DNA from: Ideonella sp. A 288
GTDB lineage: Bacteria > Pseudomonadota > Gammaproteobacteria > Burkholderiales > Burkholderiaceae_C
NCBI RefSeq assembly: GCF_002198735.1
Contig: NZ_MWLO01000163.1
Span: 1 to 64,000, forward strand
Length of the DNA: 64,000 nt
Reading direction: 5' to 3'
Under the pieces are notes generated by a model that saw only the letters and a list, made by a program, of their open reading frames with translations, was not told the origin of the DNA and did no database searches. A program made the position numbers and the translations under genes. Of this stretch, positions 53,177-60,737 are shown piece after piece. Position 1 is the first letter of the stretch, and every line of letters begins with the position of its first letter.

Positions 53177-53345
53177 TCATGCAGGTTGAACTCCGTCCCT
53201 CGCCAGATGCCGGTGAACGTTCGCTTGGCAGAAGTCCAGATAGGCCTTGACGATGCTGGATGAATGCCTGTGAAACGGGTGAATCGGCATGACCATCCAG
53301 ACGGCCATGCCGTCGTCGGATGTCGCGGTTGCAGCGCTCGAGACC
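53177..53345 (-). pseudogene. possible remnant of a LysR-family regulator C-terminus
   Basis: A minus-strand frame ending at 53177 reads AVWMVMPIHPFHRHSSSIVK then AYLDFCQANV. This fits the C-terminal end of LysR effector domains (compare VHLVYASRRYLPSAVSAFID in the intact LysR at 55590-56519). No start, DNA-binding domain or upstream part exists; the frame stops matching at the SnoaL gene. Likely a leftover from a deletion or insertion. Confidence 0.35.
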
Positions 53346-53873
53346 TCAGAACCTGGTGCCGGCCATGGCCGCCGTGAAGGCCTGCGGGTTCCAGTACTCG
53401 CGGTAGTTGGCCATCAGGCCGTTGCGGAAGGTCACCACCGTGGCGCAGCTCAGCTCGTACGGGTTGCCGTTGCTGATCACGCGGCCGGACACGCTCCACT
53501 CGGCGATGGCCACGTTGGGGTCGTCGGTGGCGTGGATCTTCAGCGTCGGAATGGCCTTGATGTCGATGGCCTTCGGGTAGTCCTTGATGTACGCATAGAC
53601 GGCCGCGCGGCCGACCAGCTTCCGGGTCGCAGGGTCCGGCGAGAACGGAAACTCGGCGACGACGTTCTCGTCGCACAGGTCGGCCCAGCCCTTCATGTCC
53701 TTGGCGAGGAAGGTGTCCAGGCCGCGCTTGAGCAGCTGCACGGCCGTCATGCCTTTGCCCATGTCCTGGGCTTGTGCGGGTGCAGCGAAGGCAGTGACCG
53801 CGAGCGTGGCGGCGGCCATCAGGCGCCGCTGGCCGGTGCGCTTGGCGATGCTTGTGTGCTGATCGGTGTACAT
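53346..53873 (-). CDS. secreted SnoaL/NTF2-like domain protein
   Basis: A 175-aa protein with a signal peptide (MAAATLAVTAFAAPAQAQ) and one SnoaL-like cone domain: LLKRGLDTFLAKDMKGWADL, NVVAEFPFSPDPATRKLVGR and FRNGLMANYREYWNPQAFTA. The fold occurs in polyketide cyclases, isomerases and many binding proteins; the substrate cannot be told. Export to the periplasm is unusual for this family. It lies 10 nt after the F420-type reductase gene and is probably cotranscribed. Confidence 0.85.
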   Translation of the reverse strand: MYTDQHTSIAKRTGQRRLMAAATLAVTAFAAPAQAQDMGKGMTAVQLLKRGLDTFLAKDMKGWADLCDENVVAEFPFSPDPATRKLVGRAAVYAYIKDYPKAIDIKAIPTLKIHATDDPNVAIAEWSVSGRVISNGNPYELSCATVVTFRNGLMANYREYWNPQAFTAAMAGTRF

Positions 53874-53883
53874 GGGCCTGTCC

Positions 53884-54528
53884 TCAGATCTTGATGAAGT
53901 GGGTGGCAGACAGGCTGCCGAAGGGCAGCTGCGACAGGCGGCCACCCGTGACCAGCGAGCCGAGGTCCACCGGGAAGTAGCCGATGGCTTCGAGCACCTG
54001 GCGGACGGCCTGCTTGGCGTCGGCGTCGTCGCCGGCATAGAACTGCACGCGAAGGCCGCCGGAGACCTCGGGCTGCGCCAGCACGTTCACGTCCAGGTGG
54101 TTCAGCGCCTTGACGACGCGAGCGCCGGGCAGCATGTCGCGCACCACCTCGCTCGACGAGCGGCCACCCAGGTCGATGGCCTTGATGCCGTAGGCGGCCA
54201 GCGGGTTGCTCGGGTCCTTGGCGTCGGGTGAACTGGGGTCCAGGAACTCGACGGGGTTGGTGCCGTCGATGACGATGCGGTTGTTCCAGGCCGGCAGGCC
54301 CTTCAGTGCCGTGCCCAGGTCGGTCCAGCGCACGGCGATGAGCACGATGTCGGCCGAGGCCGCTTCTGCCACGGTGCCGGCCTTGATGGATCCGCCCAGT
54401 TCGGCCACCAGCGAAGCCAGTGACTCTGGCCCGCGGCGGGTGGAAATGGTGGCCGCAATGCCCTTCTTGGCGAGCGCCCGGGCCACGTTGCTGCCGAGTG
54501 CGCCGGAACCGATGATGCCGATGTTCAT
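53884..54528 (-). CDS. NADPH-dependent F420 reductase-like (NADP oxidoreductase, coenzyme F420-dependent) protein
   Basis: A 214-aa Rossmann protein: GIIGSGALGSNVARALAKKG, the dinucleotide-binding loop, then ISTRRGPESLASL, IVIDGTNPVEF and the family end RVVKALNHLDVNVLAQPEVS. True F420 is not expected in this kind of bacterium; such proteins are usually annotated by family only and probably use NADP(H) with another partner. It lies 92 nt from pirin (minus strand) and 10 nt before the SnoaL gene. Confidence 0.85.
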   Translation of the reverse strand: MNIGIIGSGALGSNVARALAKKGIAATISTRRGPESLASLVAELGGSIKAGTVAEAASADIVLIAVRWTDLGTALKGLPAWNNRIVIDGTNPVEFLDPSSPDAKDPSNPLAAYGIKAIDLGGRSSSEVVRDMLPGARVVKALNHLDVNVLAQPEVSGGLRVQFYAGDDADAKQAVRQVLEAIGYFPVDLGSLVTGGRLSQLPFGSLSATHFIKI

Positions 54529-54620
54529 GATGATGTCTTTCGTTGGGTTGGGTTGGGGACGAGGAAAACGTTCAAGGGTCGGTCTGCGCAGGCATCTGCT
54601 GCCTGCCTGCGATTCGCCAG

Positions 54621-55484
54621 TCAGCTGAGCTGGGCCGCAACAGGCAGGCTCTGCCTGATACGGCGAATCTCGGCTTCGCCGCGGGCCAGCGCGTCGGCGT
54701 TGGTGTGCACGGAGTACCGGCCCATCACCATCGGATGCGGGTGCGGCACGGCAGAGCCCAGCACGAAGCGCGTGTCGGTCTCGGCGACGAAGTCGATGGC
54801 GGTTTCTGAAGGGGCAAAGCTGACGAGTTCGCCTGTGGCAATGGGTTCACTGGCCCGCAGCTGCCCACTGGCCACCGCCACCCAGGCCACGGTGTGGCCG
54901 GCAGGCGGCGTGTAGCGCCAACGTTCACCCTGCGCCAGGGTCAGCGACAGATAGGTCATCGCAGACGGCGCTTCTACGGCAATGCGCGCCGCGCCGTAGT
55001 GGCCCAGCAGCACGCGCGCCGGGCCCATCTGCGGCACCTCGGACGGCGCCAGATACCGGCTGAACGCCGGTGCGCCTTCCAGCTCGGCGGGCAGCGCCAC
55101 CCACAGCTGAAAACCCTGGCCCGGCCTGTCGCCCACCGGTTCGCCGGTGTGCCACACGCCGCTGCCGGCCTGCATCCACTCCACGCCACCCTCGGGCAGC
55201 ACACCGGCCTGGCCGGTGCTGTCGGCGTAGCGCACATCGCCCTGGGCCATGAAGTTCAGCGTGGCGATGCCGGAGTGCGGGTGCATGCCGAAACGCGTGC
55301 GGCCATGCCGCGCATCGAAGTTCACCAGGTCCAGGAAGATGAACGGCTTGAGGACTTGGCCCAGGTCACCGGGGCTCATCAGGCGGGTGATGGGCCCGTG
55401 CGTGCTGCCTCGGGTGCGGTGCACGACGGCGCGGGTTGATGGCGCGACGGAGACGAGGGCTTCAATGGCAAGCAGGGTAGACAT
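54621..55484 (-). CDS. pirin family protein
   Basis: A 287-aa bicupin. The metal-site motif region is FGMHPHSGIATLNFMAQGDV, followed by GGVEWMQAGSGVWHTGEPV and the C-terminal cupin. Pirins bind iron; some bacterial ones have quercetinase activity and others respond to oxidative stress. Diverges from the LysR gene across 105 bp, so is likely its target. The ATG is chosen at MSTLLAIEAL; the frame continues upstream without conserved sequence. Confidence 0.92.
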   Translation of the reverse strand: MSTLLAIEALVSVAPSTRAVVHRTRGSTHGPITRLMSPGDLGQVLKPFIFLDLVNFDARHGRTRFGMHPHSGIATLNFMAQGDVRYADSTGQAGVLPEGGVEWMQAGSGVWHTGEPVGDRPGQGFQLWVALPAELEGAPAFSRYLAPSEVPQMGPARVLLGHYGAARIAVEAPSAMTYLSLTLAQGERWRYTPPAGHTVAWVAVASGQLRASEPIATGELVSFAPSETAIDFVAETDTRFVLGSAVPHPHPMVMGRYSVHTNADALARGEAEIRRIRQSLPVAAQLS

Positions 55485-55533
55485 CGGTTGGGGTGCCTTG
55501 ATTCGATGACGGAAGCTTAAGAATCCGCTCGTT

Positions 55534-55565
55534 GATTGACTAGACGGCACAATCGGATTGAACTA
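55534..55565. promoter_or_regulatory. candidate LysR operator between pirin and lysR
   Basis: GATTGACTAG (55534-55543) and GATTGAACTAG (55556-55566) are near-repeats spaced 22 bp, in the gap between the divergent pirin and LysR genes. LysR regulators usually bind such intergenic sites and control both directions. No T-N11-A box stands out beyond this. Confidence 0.35.
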
Positions 55566-55589
55566 GTCCAGGCATGCAAGTAATCAACC

Positions 55590-56519
55590 ATGCTCGATCT
55601 CAATGACGTCGCCGTCTTCGTGCAGGTGGTGCGCTGTGGCAGCTTTGCCGAGGCCGCGCGACGACTGGGCATCCCGCCCAACACCTTGAGCCGCCGGGTG
55701 CAGCAGCTCGAAGCGCACCTGGGCACGCGCTTGATGCAACGGTCCACGCGCAAGCTGTCGCTCACCAGTGCGGGTCGGGACTTCCACGACCGCTGTGCCG
55801 AGGCTGTGGAAGGACTGGTCGACGCGGGCCAGTCCTTGCTGTCCCGCAACGAATCGCCCAGCGGGCTGGTGCGCGTGGCGGCGCCCGCCGACTTCTTCGA
55901 CTTCTTCCCGATGGAATGGCTTGCAGAATTCCTGGCCGAGCACCCGCAGGTCCGGGTGGACTTCGTGCTAAGCGATGCGCGTGCGGACCTGATCGCCGAC
56001 CGCATCGATGTCGCCATCCGCGGGGGCGTGCTGGAAGACTCCGCCTTCTTCGCGCGTCGGGTGCTGGACGCCGGGCTGGATGGCCTCGTGGCCAGTCCGG
56101 CCTACATGGCAGCGCGTGGCACGCCAGCGACCTTGCAGGACCTGGCTGCCCACGACTGCCTGGTGTTCGCGCACCCCAGCGGGCGTGCGACCTGGAGCCT
56201 GTCAGCCCACGATGGCACCGACGCCGAGGTGCAGGTGGCTGGCCGGCTCAGCGGCAACACCGTGCAGGTGCTGCGCAAGGCCGCGCTGGCCGGTCTGGGC
56301 ATTGCGCTGCTGCCGTCGACGATGACGCGGCGAGAACTGCGCGCCGGCCTGCTGGTGCCGGTGCTGCCGCACTACCACCGCAAGGGGCACGGCGTGCACC
56401 TGGTCTACGCCAGCCGCCGTTATCTGCCCTCGGCCGTGTCGGCGTTCATCGACCTGGTGGCCAGGAAGCTGGGCGACGCGGAAGACTTGCCGATGGCGAC
56501 GGCCGGCACCCCGGCCTGA
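55590..56519 (+). CDS. LysR family transcriptional regulator
   Basis: A 309-aa regulator. The N-terminal winged helix-turn-helix reads VRCGSFAEAARRLGIPPNTL and RRVQQLEAHLGTRLMQRSTR; residues about 90-300 are the periplasmic-binding-protein-like effector domain. It belongs to the CrgA-like subgroup (FPMEWLAEFLAEHPQVRVDF; RADLIADRIDVAIRGG). It probably senses an electrophile or small metabolite and controls the divergent pirin-reductase-SnoaL set. Inducer unknown. Confidence 0.94.
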   Translation: MLDLNDVAVFVQVVRCGSFAEAARRLGIPPNTLSRRVQQLEAHLGTRLMQRSTRKLSLTSAGRDFHDRCAEAVEGLVDAGQSLLSRNESPSGLVRVAAPADFFDFFPMEWLAEFLAEHPQVRVDFVLSDARADLIADRIDVAIRGGVLEDSAFFARRVLDAGLDGLVASPAYMAARGTPATLQDLAAHDCLVFAHPSGRATWSLSAHDGTDAEVQVAGRLSGNTVQVLRKAALAGLGIALLPSTMTRRELRAGLLVPVLPHYHRKGHGVHLVYASRRYLPSAVSAFIDLVARKLGDAEDLPMATAGTPA

Positions 56520-56526
56520 CCTGCCT

Positions 56527-57555
56527 TCAGTCGCGCGTTGAATGGCTCTTCGCCATGTCTGCACGAAGGGCTCGGGGCGATACCCCGAAATGGCTGCGCA
56601 CCGCGTGTGAAAAGGCACTGGGCTCGGCATAGCCCAGGCGTTCTGCCAGCGTCGAAAGCGGCACGCGGCTGTCTGCCAGCAGTTCCACCGCCTCGCCCAT
56701 GCGCGCCGCCTCGATGAGCTGACGGAAACTGGTCCCCGCCTCGGCCAGCCGCCGCTGCAAGGTACGCACGCTCAAGTCGAGCCGGTGCGCGACTGAGTCG
56801 CAGCGCGCATCGGCATAGCCTTCGGCAGCCACGGCCGCGATGACCTGCTCAACCAGCACATCACTGCGCCCCTGGGCTTGGCGCATGTCGTCTGCGCGGC
56901 CCAGCAGCAGACGCAAGAGGCTCGGGTCGGCAGCAGGCCAGGGGGCGTCGAGCACCTCATCGTCGAATTGCATGAAGATGTCGGGGCGACCCAGCCATAC
57001 CGGGCAGTCGAGCTGTTCTTCGTAGGCCGCGACAAGTGCCGGGTCGGTGCCCGGCAACCCCACCTGCGATGGCCTCTGCCCATCGGGCACGCAGCGGTAG
57101 AGCATGGTGAGGAAGCCGGCAAACAGGGAGTCGACCTGGGCCGGATGCATGGGCACCGCGCAAGGTGTGATGGTGTAGAGCATGCGCATGCCGCCCCTCA
57201 CGCCATGCAGGCGGAAACGGCCTGAGTTGCTGACCAGTTGCTGGTAGCGCACGCAGCTGCCCAATGCAGCGCGCAGCGTGGCGCTGTGCATCACCACCAG
57301 CGTCAGCACATTCATCGCCTGCAAGGGCAGCCCTGCGCCAACACGCAGACCCAGCAGTGGGTCGCCGCTGATGGCCGCAGCGCGTTGCCACAGCCGGCGC
57401 ACCTGCACCAATTGCAGCTGCCGCGTCGGCGCGGCAAGGCCGCGCTCCGGGGTGCCCAGCCCAGCCTCCAGCTCGCCGAAGTCGATGCCCAGGCGTGCGA
57501 ACTGCGCCGCCACACCCATCAGCCAGGTGGCGATCACCGTCTGCGGCGTGGTCAT
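56527..57555 (-). CDS. AraC family transcriptional regulator (OruR/Arabinose-binding-like N-terminus)
   Basis: A 342-aa regulator. The N-terminal half matches the Arabinose_bd domain (about 20-205; ISGDPLLGLRVGAGLPLQAM), and the C-terminal AraC helix-turn-helix pair runs 235-335 (HRLDLSVRTLQRRLAEAGTS; LGYAEPSAFSHAVRSHFGVS). The start is ATG 57555 rather than the GTG four codons earlier. Divergent from the EthD-FAD oxidase operon and likely its activator. The inducer is probably a pathway substrate. Confidence 0.93.
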   Translation of the reverse strand: MTTPQTVIATWLMGVAAQFARLGIDFGELEAGLGTPERGLAAPTRQLQLVQVRRLWQRAAAISGDPLLGLRVGAGLPLQAMNVLTLVVMHSATLRAALGSCVRYQQLVSNSGRFRLHGVRGGMRMLYTITPCAVPMHPAQVDSLFAGFLTMLYRCVPDGQRPSQVGLPGTDPALVAAYEEQLDCPVWLGRPDIFMQFDDEVLDAPWPAADPSLLRLLLGRADDMRQAQGRSDVLVEQVIAAVAAEGYADARCDSVAHRLDLSVRTLQRRLAEAGTSFRQLIEAARMGEAVELLADSRVPLSTLAERLGYAEPSAFSHAVRSHFGVSPRALRADMAKSHSTRD

Positions 57556-57625
57556 CGTGAGCGCCACCCGAGCTGGCGTGTCGGATCAAGTTTTTGGCAC
57601 ATGGTCGCATGGTCAGGCGGCGCAC

Positions 57626-57651
57626 GCGTTTTCACAATCCGTGGAAAACGC
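57626..57651. promoter_or_regulatory. inverted repeat upstream of the EthD operon
   Basis: GCGTTTTC (57626-57633) and GAAAACGC (57644-57651) form a perfect 8-bp inverted repeat with a 10-bp centre, ending 23 nt before the EthD ATG, between it and the divergent araC gene. It could bind a regulator or form a leader hairpin. AAGGAGA follows as ribosome-binding site. Confidence 0.4.
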
Positions 57652-57674
57652 CCCCCCAGCCAAGGAGACACGCC

Positions 57675-57986
57675 ATGTTCCGCATCACCGTCAGCTACCC
57701 CAACACCGAAGGCAAGCGCTTCGATCACGCCTACTACCAGTCCACGCATCGCCAACTGCTGATGGACCGCCTGGCGGCCCATGGCCTGCTGCGCGTGGAG
57801 ATGGACAAGGCGCTGGCCGATGGTTCCGGCGGCAAGCCCGCAGTGGTGGCCTGTGCCCACATGATCTTTGCCGACCTGGCAGGTTTCAAGGCGGGTATGG
57901 GCGCACATGGCCAGGAGATCATGGGCGATGTGGCCCGGTACACCGACATCACGCCCGGTGTCCTGATCAGCGAGATGGCGCCATGA
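57675..57986 (+). CDS. EthD domain-containing protein
   Basis: A 103-aa small protein of the EthD (dimeric alpha-beta barrel) family: FRITVSYPNTEGKRFDHAYY, QSTHRQLLMDRLAAHGLLRV and the family-typical end YTDITPGVLISEM. EthD was found with ether-degrading P450 systems; related proteins act as decarboxylases, dehydratases or cyclases in polyketide-type pathways. It overlaps the FAD oxidase by 4 nt and has a strong AAGGAGA site. First gene of the operon. Confidence 0.9.
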   Translation: MFRITVSYPNTEGKRFDHAYYQSTHRQLLMDRLAAHGLLRVEMDKALADGSGGKPAVVACAHMIFADLAGFKAGMGAHGQEIMGDVARYTDITPGVLISEMAP

Positions 57987-59686
57987 ACACAGCCACCTTG
58001 TCCGCCACGCCTGTCCGGCGGTTCTGGGGCTGGGGCTATCTGCGCGACGGTCTCACCGACGGTGAACTGCGTGGGGTCCACCAACTGCTGGCACCGCTCG
58101 GCCCGATGGGCCCGGTGCTGTCCGAGCCGCAGGTGGCGGACTACACCCTGGCTGCGTCGCGCGGCCAGTTGCCCGGTTCACTGTCGTCGATCGTGTCGTC
58201 CACACCCTACGACCGCCTCTCGCACTGCTACGGCAAGGGCTTCGCCGACGTTGCCCGCATGTGGATGCGTCATGCCCCACAGGCGCCCGACTGGGTGGCG
58301 TTCCCGCGCACCGAAGCCGACATCACCGACGTGCTGGACTGGGCAGGCCGGAACAACGTGGCCGTCGTTCCCTTTGGCGGCGGCACCAGCGTGGTGGGGG
58401 GTGTCGAGGCGGCGGTCGGTCCCGACTACGCCGCCACGCTGTCTCTGGACCTGGAGCACTTCAACCAGGTGCTGGAGGTCGACACCGCCAGCCGCGCCGC
58501 GCTGATCCAGGCCGGCATGCTGGGGCCTGATCTGGAGGCTGCGCTGCGGCCGCATGGGCTGACGCTGCGGCACTTTCCGCAGAGCTTCGAGTTCAGCACC
58601 CTGGGCGGCTGGATCGCCACCCGGGCCGGTGGCCACTACGCCACCCAGTACACCCACATCGACGATTTCGTCCAGAGCACGCGCATGGTCACCCCGGCTG
58701 GGGTGGTCGAAACACGGCGCCTGCCGGGCTCGGGTGCCGGACCGGCGCCCGACCGGCTGGTGATCGGCTCCGAGGGCACGATGGGCGTCATCACCCAGGC
58801 GTGGATGCGGCTGCAGACCCGGCCGACGTTCCGCGCGTCGGCCTCACTGGCATTCGACGATGTGTTCACTGCAGCCCGCTGCGTGCGTGCGCTGTCGCAA
58901 TCGGGTCTGCAGCCCAGCAACTGCCGCCTGCTCGATGACCGCGAAGTGGCCTTCGCCGGCGTGGGTGATCGCAAGAGCCCGACGTTGGTGCTGGGCTTTG
59001 AATCCGCCGACCACCCGCTGCAGGCCTGGATGGCGCGTGCGCTGGAGCTCGTGGCCGATCACGGTGGACGGTGGGATGCACAGACCGTGGCCGATTCCAT
59101 GCGACCGGCCGATGCACAGCCTGCCGCACACCGCAGCGGCGCGGCGGGCGACTGGCGCAATGCCTTCATCCGCATGCCCTACTGGCGCGACGAGACCACC
59201 CGCCTGGGGGCCATCTTCGACACCTTCGAGAGCGCCATCACCTGGGACCGCTTCGAGGCCTTCTACGACGGCGTGCGCCAGGATGTGGAGTCCGCCATCG
59301 AACGCGTCACGGGTCATGCCAGCCGGCTGTCGTGCCGCTTCACCCATGTCTACCCCGACGGGCCGGCGCCGTACTTCACCTTCACCGCGCGTGGCAGCAG
59401 CAACGGTGACATCGCCAGCGCCCTGGCGCGTTGGCGCGAGATCAAGCTCGCCTGCAACGAAGCGGTGGTGCGCCACGGCGGCACCTGCACCCACCACCAC
59501 GCGGTAGGCCGCGATCACCGCAGCCCTTACGAGACCGAGGTGCCGCCGCTCATGCGCCAGGCCCTGGCGGGCGCCAAGGCGGTATTCGACCCGCGCGGCG
59601 TGATGAACCCCGGCGTGCTGTTCGACCCAGTCGGGCGCGCGGTGGGCATCCGCGGCGTGCTGGAGCCCGGCAGCGCCGGCCGTTGA
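57983..59686 (+). CDS. FAD-binding oxidase, alkyldihydroxyacetonephosphate-synthase-like (VAO family)
   Basis: A 567-aa flavoprotein. FAD-binding core AVVPFGGGTSVVGGVEAAVG, SFEFSTLGGWIATRAGGHYA and VIGSEGTMGVITQAWMRLQT, and the ADPS-type active-site His cluster THHHAVGRDHRSPYE near the C-terminus. Eukaryotic members make ether lipids, but bacterial ones of this length and context more often oxidise hydroxy acids or aromatic side chains, so the name is by homology only. Starts on an ATGA overlap with EthD. Followed by a Bug-type binding protein gene. Confidence 0.92.
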   Translation: MNTATLSATPVRRFWGWGYLRDGLTDGELRGVHQLLAPLGPMGPVLSEPQVADYTLAASRGQLPGSLSSIVSSTPYDRLSHCYGKGFADVARMWMRHAPQAPDWVAFPRTEADITDVLDWAGRNNVAVVPFGGGTSVVGGVEAAVGPDYAATLSLDLEHFNQVLEVDTASRAALIQAGMLGPDLEAALRPHGLTLRHFPQSFEFSTLGGWIATRAGGHYATQYTHIDDFVQSTRMVTPAGVVETRRLPGSGAGPAPDRLVIGSEGTMGVITQAWMRLQTRPTFRASASLAFDDVFTAARCVRALSQSGLQPSNCRLLDDREVAFAGVGDRKSPTLVLGFESADHPLQAWMARALELVADHGGRWDAQTVADSMRPADAQPAAHRSGAAGDWRNAFIRMPYWRDETTRLGAIFDTFESAITWDRFEAFYDGVRQDVESAIERVTGHASRLSCRFTHVYPDGPAPYFTFTARGSSNGDIASALARWREIKLACNEAVVRHGGTCTHHHAVGRDHRSPYETEVPPLMRQALAGAKAVFDPRGVMNPGVLFDPVGRAVGIRGVLEPGSAGR

Positions 59687-59753
59687 ACCGCGGCATGCAC
59701 GCCAGACCCGCTCGCGAGGCGCGCGGCGGGCCTCGACTCGATCGGAGACAACG

Positions 59754-60737
59754 ATGACCGACATTTCACTCGTGCGGCGGGCCCTCGTGCTGGCCGCTAC
59801 CACTGGCGCCTGCAGCGTGCAAGCGCAGGGCTTTCCGAGCAAGACCTTGACACTGGTCGTTCCGTATCCGGCCGGTGGTCCGGCCGACGCGACGGCGCGC
59901 TGGCTGGAGCCGGGCCTGCGCAAGTCCCTTGGCCAGGTCATCGTGATCGACAACGTCGGTGGCGCTGGCGGTTCGCTCGGTATCCAGAAGGTGCTCGGCG
60001 CAACGGCCGATGGTCACCAGTTCCTGCTGGGCACGCCGAGTGACGTGATCCTCACGCCGCTGGCGCTGGCGGCCGTCAAGCACCGGCCTGAACAGCTTCG
60101 GCTGGTCGGGCTGGCCACGCGCGCACCGCTGGTGATGGTCGGCAACATGCAGATGACGGCACGCAGCGCGCAGGAACTGCTCAATGGTGCACAGAAGCCC
60201 GGCGCCCGTGAGCTGAGCTACGGCAGTCTGGGCGCGGGCTCGCTCTATCACCTGCTGGCCGAAGAACTGTCCTCACGACAGAAGATCCGCATGACACACG
60301 TGCCCTACAAGGGCGTGGCTCCGCTCGTGCAGGACCTGATCGGCGGGCAGGTCGATCTGGCCTTTCTGCCGTCGGCAGGCAACCTGGGCGACCTGATCCA
60401 GCATGGCAGGCTGCGTGCGTTCGCCGTCACCGACGGCCAACGCCTGGTCCGTCTTCCCGACGTGCCGACGATGAACGAGGTGCTCGGCGCGCAGGACTTC
60501 ATCTACGAGATCTGGGCCGGCCTGTTCGTGCCGCGCTCGGTGCCCGCCGATGCAGCCCAGCGGCTGAACCTTGCGGTGAACGAAGCCCTGCAGGAACCCG
60601 AGTACCGGCGTCAGGTGGAGGCCTCGGGCGCCAGCGTGGGAACGCGCCTCGGCCTGGTCGAGGCCGACAGCTACCTGGCCGAGCAGACCGCACGTTACCG
60701 GCGGATGGCGCAGGCCGTGAAGCTCGAGCCGCAGTGA
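59754..60737 (+). CDS. tripartite tricarboxylate transporter (Bug/TctC) substrate-binding protein
   Basis: A 327-aa periplasmic protein with a signal peptide ending near SVQAQG and the Bug opening FPSKTLTLVVPYPAGGPADA, then KTIYDNVGGAGGS-like text (here VIVIDNVGGAGGSLGIQKVL). Bug proteins bind carboxylates or amides and feed tripartite transporters; many genomes have orphans, as here, with no TctA/TctB in view. 67 nt after the FAD oxidase and overlapping the next gene by 1 nt. Likely delivers the pathway substrate. Confidence 0.93.
   Translation: MTDISLVRRALVLAATTGACSVQAQGFPSKTLTLVVPYPAGGPADATARWLEPGLRKSLGQVIVIDNVGGAGGSLGIQKVLGATADGHQFLLGTPSDVILTPLALAAVKHRPEQLRLVGLATRAPLVMVGNMQMTARSAQELLNGAQKPGARELSYGSLGAGSLYHLLAEELSSRQKIRMTHVPYKGVAPLVQDLIGGQVDLAFLPSAGNLGDLIQHGRLRAFAVTDGQRLVRLPDVPTMNEVLGAQDFIYEIWAGLFVPRSVPADAAQRLNLAVNEALQEPEYRRQVEASGASVGTRLGLVEADSYLAEQTARYRRMAQAVKLEPQ

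Noticed and set aside
52914-53189. A 91-codon plus-strand frame after guaA.
   Set aside because: No ribosome-binding site, no recognisable domain, skewed Arg/Ser content; treated as non-coding.
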